Shown in pieces: positions 22,426 to 32,394 of a DNA stretch of 64,000 nt (position 1 is its first letter; the number at the start of each line of letters is the position of its first letter). The position numbers and the translations under genes were made by a program. Source of the stretch: Lyophyllum atratum (Eukaryota; Basidiomycota; Agaricomycetes; Agaricales; Lyophyllaceae); assembly GCA_014905825.1 (NCBI GenBank), contig JACGCN010000037.1:248001-312000 (forward strand), in the 5' to 3' direction. The notes under the pieces were generated by a model. It saw nothing but the letters and a program-made list of their open reading frames with translations. It was not told the origin of the DNA and did not search any database.

Positions 22426-23095
22426 AGCCAATTGTGATGTGAGCAGTCAAATTGTGCCAAATGTGGTTCTTGACTGATATATAAAGGCGGTAGTGGTCAT
22501 CCAAGTGCGGTCAACTCTTCAATGTTGAAGACAACACTGGAATCATACATATCATATGAGAACCCCCCTGATGACTCGAACCCCCAATCTCGACTTGTAC
22601 ATAGCTGTACATCCAACCACGGACCCATCTCTCACCGGAACACATACCATGTATACCTAATTCTTCATATATATACTCATGATGCCCACTTGCTTTGGTC
22701 CGCGCAGTCTAGATGACAACCCTAATGGATATCTGTGCCAAGATTGCCACGAATTCCACTCCCTTAAGCCACGCATTATGATTCTCAGGGATTATTTCTG
22801 ACACAGGTGAAGTAAACGAGGTACGTGGTTGAAGGCCCCTTGTATTGAGCCCGCCTCAATTCTTAATGACCCAACCTTGACCCAATCCTTCGTTCTTCTC
22901 ACTTCTTGAAGTTCGCGCGCGCCGTTGGCACCACATTGTAGTTGGGTCACGCGCGGCAACTGGACGATCACGTGCTATGTAAGCTTCTGATCCCGAACTG
23001 TGAACACGAATGTTGCATATGCAACTGCCAGGGCCAACCATGGTTCTGCCGTATTTAAGAGCTACGGCGTGGTTGATTGGATCTATCCATCGCCC
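22426..23095. other. intergenic region
   Basis: No gene seen. A GGTTCGAGT-like stretch on the minus strand near 22575 recalls a tRNA T-loop, but no cloverleaf can be drawn. The SET gene frame extends upstream to an in-frame ATG at 23000. Confidence 0.5.
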
Positions 23096-24600
23096 ATGTC
23101 GACTCTAAGACGCAAAGGTACACCCAAGTATGAGAAAGGCGATCTCAGCGATCCTCCGAAAGTTATAAAGGCCTTGAAGAGAGGCAAAAACACATCACAG
23201 TCAGTCAGTCCTTTGTACCTGCTTCTGTAAGAGGGTATGCTGAAATCCAATACGTTATAGAAGAAGGGCTCTCTTCATAACTGCACTGGCATTGATTGTT
23301 ACCTTCTTTTGCTACGACTCCATTAAACGTGTCTTCCAGTCGGAAGTCCATTATCCGGCAACAGATCCTGAATCCTTCACATCTACGGTTAAGGTAGCGA
23401 ACGATTCGGATGCGTTCATGGTCGTGGACCTGCCTGGAAGGGGAAAAGGGATGGTCGCACTTCGTGATATCCAGGTGAGCATATACGCTTGACCATGCGA
23501 AACATAACATAATCACGATATGGTTTAAGCAAGGGGAACGGCTCATTACAGAGAAGCCAGTCTTTGTGGCTCCTCATCAAAGTATGTGCTCTCGTCGAAA
23601 TCTCCCTTCCCAGAAACTGATGGTGATACATTTAGTTACGGGGTCCCCTGCTGACTTCATCGCGAAACTATCGCGTGAAGCGAGCCCTGCAAATCGAGAG
23701 GCAGTCCTCAACCTCTCCTACGTCAACCTTCCAGAAAATGTGGATCCAGAGACCCACCCAGATGAAGTCGCACTTGCCATATTCCAGACTAATGCCGTCG
23801 CAGCGGGTGCTGGTGGGGTAGGCATCTTTCCCCGGATGGCCCGGCTGAATCATGGATGCTCTGGTGCTTCCAATGCGGTCTATACGTGGAGAGAAAAGGA
23901 GCAGATACTCGTTGTCCATGCCTTGAAGAAGATCCTGAAGGGCGAGGTACGCTCATCTGATTGATGTCCTTAGTGACCCACTTGACGACAGCCTTGATAA
24001 CAGGAGATACTCACGACCTACACTGACACAAAACGTCCTAGAGCCGACAGACGGTAAGAATCTGGTCACCTTGCCGTTGAAGTGCTGAACAAACCCACGA
24101 TAGGGCTTTGCTCTCGGAGCACTATGGATTTACCTGCATGTGCAAGGTCTGCTCTCTGCCTGATAACGAATCTCAGGCGTCGGATAAAAGATTGCACGAT
24201 ATTTCTGATGGATATACCCGGTTCGCGACCTGGGGCCAGAAGAACTTGACCGGAGTCGAGGCCATAGAGGCCGTCAGAACAATATGGTCCATCGAAGACG
24301 AAGAAGGCTACTGGAGCGAAAGAGGCCGACTGGCTGCGGATGCTGCCTATGTTGCGGCGGCCCATTCAGAGTAAGTGGTTATCACATGCGTCTCCCATTT
24401 TGTACTCATGACCCACCCCTTGAAGTGCCACCGCAGCACGAGAATGGGCGGAGTTGGCGTTTGAATGGTATACGTATGAGTTGGGACTGGACAGTGAGCA
24501 GGTGGGCGAGATGGTAGAGGTCATCGCCAATCCCCAGGGTCACCCAGGGTGGGGTTCGCGGGAGCCTTTGGAAGTCGGTGGACCAAGTCGCCGATCGTAG
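23096..24600 (+). CDS. membrane-anchored SET-domain protein
   Basis: Putative protein lysine methyltransferase of SMYD-like type, about 348 residues. Exons 23096-23199, 23261-23474, 23530-23581, 23636-23946, 24004-24053, 24104-24370, 24426-24600. After a basic N-terminus comes one hydrophobic helix (ALFITALALIVTFFCYD, residues about 38-54), unusual for this class. The SET start is GRGKGMVALRDIQ-QGERLITEKP, the core is RLNHGCSGASNAVYTW (the NHxC box), and the post-SET cysteines are CMCKVC. There is no MYND finger. An upstream in-frame ATG at 23000 would add 32 residues. The acceptor before QGERL is AAG, not CAG. The membrane helix suggests action at the ER or another membrane; substrate unknown. 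Confidence 0.82.
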
Positions 24601-25067
24601 GCCCGGGAGAAGGACTGATTCCTGGCCATGGGGCACGCTCTTGCGTTTGAGTCATTGCTCATTTGTCAGTCATGAGTGTACGCGGGGTAGGGTAGTAAAC
24701 AGTCAAGAATGTATAAACATCATCATCGTCGAATAAAATTGCAAGGGACCAAGCCAGTGATATAAGATTGGTAACAGATTGCGACGACCACGAGTTTGCG
24801 GACAGTGGGCCAGGTGAGGTAGGCGAGGGTAGGCGAAGTGGGGGTGAGAGTCGTGCGGATCGGGGTGATCCGAAGTCGAAAAAGCCGAGCCTCACTTGGC
24901 CACGTCCAACTTCTTCAACTACTTATCAGCTTCTTGTTTCTGGCGCTCCCTTCCTCCCCCTTCCCCTCCAGGACCAACGTCTCGTAGTAGCTGCTAGTTT
25001 GGACTTACCAAGCTAGCTGAGCTCCCCCTATTTGGTATATTCTTACTGCTCAACCATAATTTCCACC
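24601..25067. other. intergenic and promoter of the reductase gene
   Basis: No gene. A C/T-rich block at about 24945-24972 precedes the reductase start and fits a fungal housekeeping promoter. Confidence 0.6.
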
Positions 25068-27465
25068 ATGACCGACCTCAATCGTACCACCTTTTCCTCA
25101 GCTTTTCCGCTTGCCCTCTTCTCTACTACGTCCATGACGTCCACGTCTTCTTCAGACATTCTCATTCTGGCTCTCGGTGTCGGCCTCGCCGCTGCCTATC
25201 TCTTTAGAGACCAACTATTTGCCGCGTCCAAACCGAAGGCTGCCCCCGCCGTCACAGCCAAGGGTCAGAATGGCTCTGGTAACCCTCGCGATTTCATTGC
25301 TAAAATGAAAGAAGGTGTAAGTAAACTCCAACTTCCAGGCTCAAGCCCAGCTCATATAGTGCTTCTACAGAAAAAACGCTTGGTCATCTTCTACGGTTCT
25401 CAGACCGGCACTGCAGAGGAGTACGCCATTCGCCTTGCCAAAGAAGCGAAGACAAAGTTTGGTCTAGCTTCTCTGGTATGTGACCCGGAAGAATACGACT
25501 TTGAAAACCTAGACCAGCTTCCCGAAGACTGTGCAGCATTTTTCGTCATGGCTACGTACGGCGAGGGCGAACCTACCGATAATGCTGTCCAGCTCATGCA
25601 GAACGTGCAAGACGAGTCCTTCGAATTCAGCAACGGTGAACGCAAGCTCGAGGGTCTCAAATACGTCGTCTTTGGTCTCGGCAACAAAACCTACGAACAC
25701 TATAATTCTATCGGACGAGCCGTTGACGCCGAATTGACGAAGATGGGCGCCATTCGTATTGGTGAGCGAGGAGAAGGTGACGACGACAAGAGCATGGAGG
25801 AAGACTACCTAGAATGGAAGGATGGAATGTGGGAGGCGTTTGCCACCGCCATGGGCGTTGAAGAAGGCCAGGGTGGTGACTCTGCGGACTTTGCGGTATC
25901 GGAACTCGACTCTCACCCTCCCGAGAAGGTTTACCTGGGTAAGTGCCATTCCGCACTTCTTGAACTTGTCCTTACATCGTTGGGATAGGTGAACTGTCTG
26001 CTCGTGCGCTCACCAAGACCAAGGGTATTCATGACGCGAAGAACCCCTACCCGGCCCCTATATCTGCGTCCAGGGAACTTTTCCAAGATCCAAAGGCTCG
26101 CAATTGCGCACACATCGAACTGAACACTGAGGGATCCGGCATCACATATCAGCATGGTGATCACGTCGGTGTCTGGCCGTCAAATCCCGACGTGGAGGTT
26201 GACCGTCTCCTCTGCGTTCTCGGTCTTATGGACAAGAAGGACAACGTAATCGGAATTGAGTCTTTGGACCCCGCCCTCGCCAAGGTTCCGTTCCCCGTAC
26301 CCACAACTTACGCAACCGTTCTCCGGCATTACATCGATATTAGCGCTGTTGCAGGTCGTCAGATTCTCGGGACACTCTCCAAGTTTGCCCCCACACCAGA
26401 AGCAGACGCCTTTTTGAAGAACCTCAACACGAACAAGGAACAATATCATACCGTCGTTACAGATGGCTGCCTCAAGCTCGGTGAGGTTCTCCAGGTTGCG
26501 GCCGGAAATGATGTCAAGGTTCACCCGACCACCGAAAACACCGCTGCATGGCCTATCCCGTTCGACATCATCGTTTCCTCTATTCCCCGTCTGCAGCCCC
26601 GGTACTACTCCATCTCGTCAAGCCCCAAACTATATCCCAACTCTATCCATGTCACCGTCGTTGTTCTCAAGTTCCTGTCTATCCAGAGCGAACATGTGGG
26701 TCAGAAAGCGGTCTATGGTGTTGGTTCGAATTTCTTGCTCAACCTCCGATACGCTGCAAGTGGCGAGACTGCTCCCCTGCTTGGCGGTGAAGCGATGCCC
26801 ACCTATCAGATCGAAGGACCCCGAGGTGCTTACAAGCAGGACACCATATACAAGAGTCCCATCCATGTTAGGCGCTCCACGTTCAGACTTCCGACCAACC
26901 CTAAGAGTCCAGTTATCATGATTGGTCCTGGCACTGTGAGTATTTTTTCCTGTTGATTTCCGCCTCTGTAGCTCATGTTCCATCGTAGGGCGTTGCTCCA
27001 TTCCGTGGCTTTGTTCAGGAACGCGTCGCTTTGGCCCGCCGCTCGATTGAGAAGAACGGACCGGATGCCCTCGCCGACTGGGGCCGCATATCTCTCTTCT
27101 ACGGATGCCGCAAATCAACAGAGGACTTCTTGTACAAGGAGGAGTGGCCCCAGTACTCTGAGGAACTCAAGGGCAAATTCACGATGCACTGCGCATTCTC
27201 CCGCGAGAACTACAAACCAGACGGAAGCAAGATCTACGTCCAGGATTTGATCTGGGAGGACAAGGAACACGTGGCGGACGCGATCCTCAACGGCAAGGGC
27301 TACGTGTATATCTGCGGGGAGGCGAAAAACATGAGCAAGCAGGTCGAGGACGTGCTTGCCCGGATTCTTGGGGAGGCCAAGGGCGGATCGGCAGCGGTAG
27401 AGGGAGTGGCTGAGGTGAAGCTTCTCAAGGAGCGTTCGAGGCTCATGCTAGATGTCTGGAGCTAG
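25068..27465 (+). CDS. NADPH-cytochrome P450 reductase
   Basis: Transfers electrons from NADPH through FAD and FMN to microsomal P450s at the ER membrane. Exons 25068-25316, 25371-25938, 25989-26935 and 26989-27465 give 746 residues. The N-terminal anchor is SSDILILALGVGLAAAYLF. The FMN domain has YGSQTGTAEEYA and MATYGEGEPTDNA; the FAD domain has RYYSISSSP; the NADPH domain has GPGT-GVAPFRGF and YICGEAKNM. The protein ends in the typical DVWS. A second in-frame ATG at 25134 would give 724 residues, nearer the family's usual length, so the start is uncertain. It can serve the P450 encoded at 12.1-15.7 kb and all others in the genome. It is the kind of gene usually present once or twice per fungal genome. 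Confidence 0.96.
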
Positions 27466-27791
27466 GGTGTTTACAACGGCTACCCCCCGTAATGCCTTAT
27501 GCTATTGCTTCTTTCTGTACTCTGGTTGCCCTTTCATACATCACTGGCCCTAACCCGGATATATCCGTCCATAATCTTTATGTCTATTACATAGCATACT
27601 AGGAAGGATTGGCAGACACGTAGATTCTGAATAGATGATCCTCCTGTCTTTCGCGTGGGGGGGATTTTTGTGAGTTGGACGGACCCTCCTTATGACTGAA
27701 TCCGAGAATGGACCGTGATGATGTGTAATTTACGCGTCTTCTTCGCCGACTTCCGTGTCAACTTCGCACTTTTCCTCTTGCTTAGCTGGGG
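27466..27791. other. intergenic region
   Basis: Terminator side of the reductase gene and promoter of the She9 gene; no coding signal. Confidence 0.5.
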
Positions 27792-28995
27792 ATGCTGAGG
27801 GTCCCATTGACGAGACCGCTGATCGTTCGCCACTTCTCTTCGACATCGTCGGTATTGAACGCCTTCCACCCGCGTCTACCCAATGAGCCGCCGAAATCGA
27901 CCAGTGGCGAACCAGACTCTTCGTCGACCCCTCCATCCCTAGGTGTCGAAGAGAGGCCAATCGAAGAGTTTCCAGAGAAGAGACCTCAGTCATTCGCACA
28001 ATATGACTTAGATTTGATGAAGCAACGCCTTCGGGAATGGACGGACCAGGCAGCTCTATCATTTCGTGCCCGAGCAGATGACTTCACGGCGAAATCGAAA
28101 ACCACGTTTTCTCAGCTCGGCTCAGAACTGAACAAGGTCACTGGTTACGAGGCTATAGAAGCTTTAAAACGGGACGTTGTAGAACAAGGTGTGTAACATC
28201 GTAGCAGGAGAATGTCTACTACTTCAATGTAAATAACCTATGATTGCAGAGGAGCGGATAAATGCTACGCGGCAGGCCGCACGCCAGGCCAAGCAAGCCT
28301 ACGAAGAAGCTGTTGCACAGCGTTCAAACTCACAGCGCGAAGTCAACGACCTCCTTCAACGTAAATCCATATGGACGGACAATGATGTGAGCCGGTTTAC
28401 AACGCTCGTGCGGCAGGACCATCTATACGAGCAGGAGGAGGCGCGCGCGAAAGCTGCCGTAGAGGAGACGGAGAATGCGGTCGAGCGCGAATTCAGTCAG
28501 CTCATGCGCACTATTCTCGCGCGATACCACGAAGAACAGGTCTGGTCCGATAAGATCCGGAGTGCTTCTACGTACGGGTCTCTCGCTGCGCTGGGCCTCA
28601 ACATGCTCGTGTTCGTGATGGCGATTATAGTAGTTGAGCCGTGGAAGCGGCGGAGGCTTGCTCAGACGTTTGAGAAGAAGATCGAGGAACTCAGCCGGGA
28701 GAACCAAGCGAGGCTTGATGCTAGTATGATGGGGATTGGAGCACAGCTTGCGGACCAAGAACGGCTGATACTCAAGTTGGCAGACGTCTCGCAGAGTCTG
28801 GTTACTGCAGCACCACTCGTGAGGGAGGTGGAACAAGAGGCGGAAGTGGTCGCTGAAGATATACCGACTGACGATGTTCGGACTGAACGGACTGTAAACA
28901 TATTGGAGAACCATCGGGGCACATTAGAATTGGCCGCAGTGGCAACAGGCGCATTTGTAGCTGGAGTAGTTGGTTGTTTATCGCTAGGCCGATAA
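27792..28995 (+). CDS. She9/Mdm33-family mitochondrial inner-membrane protein
   Basis: Inner-membrane protein that influences mitochondrial shape and inner-membrane septation in yeast. Exons 27792-28188 and 28250-28995 give 380 residues. The N-terminus is an arginine-containing presequence (MLRVPLTRPLIVRHFSS). The middle is coiled coil (ATRQAARQAKQAYEEAV and RSNSQREVNDLLQRKSIW), followed by FTTLVRQDHLYEQEEARAKA, the conserved core of the family. One membrane helix (YGSLAALGLNMLVFVMAII) is followed by EPWKRRRL and a second hydrophobic stretch at the C-terminus. The length and order match fungal She9/Mdm33 proteins. Confidence 0.88.
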
Positions 28996-29048
28996 TTTAT
29001 AAAAATGTCTAAAAATCCACAAAATGCCGATTTGATATATAGTATCCT

Positions 29049-30259
29049 TCAGGTATTGAGGCTACGGTAGACTCGGCAATGTACCCTTGCGAAAAATAAG
29101 ATTGTTTGACCTATGCCTAGCGAGGACATGCTCTCATACTCACCTCTCATTGAGGATCTCGGGTGCAGTGTCTGTCATCCTACATGATGTCCAAGTATCA
29201 ACGTTCCATTTAGACCAACCCCACCCTTCCTTGATCTGAGATGTGATAAAGCATTACTTTCAAAATTTGGAACTGCAGGACTAGACAAATTCCATACCTC
29301 AGGCTTCTTATGCGGTGCCAAAATCACTAGCCAACGAACTTTCGAGCTCAATTCCCATAGTAAGGAAAACAGTTCAGAAGGCGTCTCCACGAGGTGAAGG
29401 GCAAACGAACACAGAACTAGGTCGATGGTGGGACAAGGCTGTGGTGGCGCCCCGAGCCCAGACGTGTCTGACGAGTTTGGCGGCAAAGAACCCTCTGAGA
29501 TATCTTTGAATGAAAGCGCAGCACACGGCAGAGAAGTTCGGTCGTAATATGCAACCGACGTGAACTACGGGTGTTGCGATGAGTAAGATGTGTACATTCG
29601 GATAGAAGAGACTAACGGGATCTGCAGCGAGAATCTTGGGCCGCGCGAGGTTGGGAGGGATGGGAGGTGGCGTAATTTGTGTTTTCTTCTGCAGCAGTGC
29701 GGTCAGAGGTTTCTCGCCTTGATCATCTTTCTTCTGAGCTTCGTAGATTTTGCGTCCTAGCTCCCACCATTCCTGAAATGCGATCGTCGCCTCCCCACTG
29801 CGGAATACTTAGTTCATATTGTGGCTTCACCAAAGCACATAAACATCACGGACCTACCTGATCTCTAGTGTATGAGCAACGCCCCAAGTCCGCAACGGAG
29901 GTGGACATACCGCAAGCCATATCGAACATTATTATCTCATCTTGCGTACTGAGAGTGGCTGATTCCATCTGCCACCATCTAGAGAGGAAGACAAGTTAGA
30001 CCCATGGAATCGTCGAGATCAATCAGATTCACTTGTTGAGCCATTGAAACAAGCAGCGCCGAATGCCTGGGAAGTGGGGGTTGCGATATACGGACCCTAC
30101 TCTTCCATAATACTTTCAAGGAGGGATAGGCGTGAGTTACTTGGTCAAACTTGAAAGATGATTGAATGGCCAGTCTACCTCCGAGACACCTTGCTGATAA
30201 TTTTCGCGCATGGAATGCGACAGGTTTCCTGAAGCTACAACACGATCTCCACGAGACAT
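29049..30259 (-). CDS. class I SAM-dependent methyltransferase-like protein
   Basis: About 270 residues in eight exons: 30259-30179, 30112-30033, 29978-29911, 29864-29858, 29797-29617, 29564-29298, 29235-29144, 29085-29049. The start region MRENYQQGVSEYYGRVG and SVYRNPHFPGI looks like a conserved fungal family whose function I cannot name. Motif I is reached across a 7-base exon and reads MFDMACEISGEATIAF, where ACGSGE would be expected; either the exon is mis-set or the motif has diverged. A strand IDLVLCSFALHLVE and a KEGWGWSKW block follow, typical of methyltransferase folds. Convergent with the She9 gene, whose stop is 53 bases away. Confident as a gene, less so as an active enzyme. Confidence 0.75.
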
Positions 30260-30457
30260 TTCGTGTTAAAGTTAGAGAGGGAAGTTTAGCAGTCAAGCCA
30301 TATCCCACTGGCAGGTGGTTCGTGGCCGTTGCATATAAGTCTAGTGAAGTCTAGTGACCTATAGGGCAGTACATTTTCCCGCGGACAGCCGGGACACTTT
30401 TCTGAATCCTTGACGTTGCTCCTTGGCGCCAATTTACTCGAGGTCGATGCATAGTTC

Positions 30458-31235
30458 ATGACCTCCTTTATCATTAAAGACCACCTTGAACGGCCTACGC
30501 CATCCTCCTGGGCCCCGGACTCAGATTCGAGCTGTACTTTTTGTCGCATCATAAGAAACGAGATACCTGCCTACAGGGTTTTTGAAGATGATGAAGTTCT
30601 TGCTATACTAGGTATGTCATATCTTCCGGCAGTAACGTCTCGAAAATGCTGCTCTCCTGCTGCATTAGCTGGTTAGACGCTGAGCTGATCTCAGCGCATG
30701 GTTATAGATATCCTTCCCCTCCGGAAAGGACATACCCTCGTCATACCCAAAGTCCACTGCTCTAGATTATCAGAATTGCCGCCCAATTATGCGGCTGCGA
30801 CTGGGGTGGCCGTTTCGAGAGTCGCCCATGCCTTGACGCAAGGTATGCCAATGAATACATTCCATCTCAAGTACTTGCTGACGACCGTCCATGATCCCAT
30901 GCATTATGGCTCCAGCGGTGAACAACACTGCGTTGAATGTTGTATGCAATCAGGAATACGCACAAGCGGTACCTCATGTAAATCTTCTTTCCCTTGCATA
31001 TCCTACATGCGTTGAATGCAATACCTGTCGACTGTTTTAGGTTCATTATCACATTATACCAGCTCCGAATTTCAGTTCTCCTGCTGCACCGACAAGCGTT
31101 GAGAAGGAGATTGCATCGAAGAAGAAGTCTCCTCATTCGATGAAGGAGATGCATCGCATGGAGTTTGAATCTCGGGAGGAACTTGACGAGGACGATGCTG
31201 GAGTGCTAGCGAAACAGATACGAGCTCGTCTGTAA
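30458..31235 (+). CDS. HIT-family nucleotide hydrolase/transferase
   Basis: 181 residues in exons 30458-30611, 30708-30842, 30916-30977 and 31041-31235. The start has the zinc/nucleotide region SSCTFCRIIRNEIPAYRVFE. DILPLRKGHTLVIPK is the conserved strand-helix of the histidine-triad fold, and the triad is PHVHYHIIP (H-x-H-x-H), the active-site motif of Hint/Aph1-type enzymes that hydrolyse adenylated compounds. The triad is split by the last intron, right after the first His. The C-terminus is a charged tail (KKKSPHSMKEMHRMEFESRE). Probably cytosolic or nuclear; substrate not known. Divergent from the methyltransferase gene. Confidence 0.88.
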
Positions 31236-31453
31236 GCGTTTTTGGGTGGCACGAACGAAATTCATAATGTCGCATTTTGGCCGAGATTGGATCCATGCTA
31301 CCAGGACATCGGTCAATGTGTCCTACAAAACTTATACTTCCCTATCCACGCCGCCATTTCGCTGTCACTGTCAGGACTCAGACGTTTGTGAAGTGAAGTC
31401 ATGTGAGTGACACGACCTGTCACGTCACGCTTCTTGTGTCTGCCCAAACCATC

Positions 31454-32248
31454 ATGTCCACGCCGCCGAACGTTGGCGAGCTGAACGAGGAAGAAACGCA
31501 GGATATCGAGTCACAAGAAAAGGATCGAGAGGAGTCGAGAGCAGAGCAAACGGTAGAACCTGTTGGCGAAAACGGACCACATACATCAAAGAAAACGAGA
31601 ATACGGAAGGAGCCCGTTACATTGGTAAGAGAGGCGGGGAAATCATTGTTGCCGTTCTCTAGGGTGCAGAAGATCATTAAGGCAGACAAGGTGTTTACAC
31701 TCGTACAATAAAATGATTTGACGATTAATACCTATCCAGGACATTCCGATCATCGCCAAAGACGCGACCTTCCTTATTTCCCTTGCCACAGAGGAGTTCA
31801 TCATGCGTCTCTGCGAGGCGGGGAAAAGAGTAGCTGAACGGGAAAGGAGGACTACAGTGCAGCACAAGGACATCGGTGTGTTTTAGACTTCATGCGCTTC
31901 TGAGCGCATTATTGAAGAATATACTTCCGTTTTCCGTTTAGCGACCGTGGTACGCAAGGCAGACGAATTCCTTTTCCTCGAAGGTATTTCAATGGCCCTC
32001 CGGATATCACTTCCTACGTTTTGACCCTGTTTCTCCTAGAAATTATCCCATGGATGGCAGCCGATCCGCCTGTGAGGCGTAAACCACAAGGCGAAGCGGG
32101 TACGAAAGTAGGACCGACAATGTTGGACCAATTCGTAGTTAGTTCTAGACCAACAGCGGAGGAGGGCGTGGCTGAGCAGGCCGACATCGTTATGAACGAA
32201 AATGGTACAATGGGTGTCGTTGGCGGAGAAATGGACGATTTTGAATGA
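31454..32248 (+). CDS. histone-fold protein, Dpb3/CHRAC-type
   Basis: 207 residues in exons 31454-31690, 31740-31875, 31942-31983 and 32040-32248. The histone fold runs from SLLPFSRVQKIIKADKDIP through AKDATFLISLATEEFIMRL to HKDIATVVRKADEFLFLEE-IIP, the pattern of the NF-YC-like subunits of DNA polymerase epsilon and the CHRAC chromatin-remodelling complex. An acidic N-terminus and an acidic tail (GGEMDDFE) flank it. It should pair with a second histone-fold protein encoded elsewhere. An upstream in-frame start without a good context was not used. It lies head-to-tail with the DDB1 gene, 146 bases upstream of its ATG. Confidence 0.86.
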
Positions 32249-32394
32249 ATTATCGGTCAACCGGGCCGGTCCGGACTCTGATCAGCATGACATCGGAGAT
32301 CAGGCCTGCCGCTGTTACCCACAGCGAGCTCGCGCACCCAGTTCAACTGCCTTCTGCAACCTCGCCTCGCTACTGACAACGAGGCTGCGCTGCG

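Noticed and set aside
22560..22650. possible tRNA on the minus strand (GGTTCGAGT word)
   Set aside because: No pairing T-stem, no acceptor stem partner and no anticodon arm can be drawn.
31403..31453. upstream extension of the histone-fold protein
   Set aside because: The frame is open upstream with an earlier ATG at 31403, but the ATG at 31454 directly precedes the polar N-terminus typical of the family.
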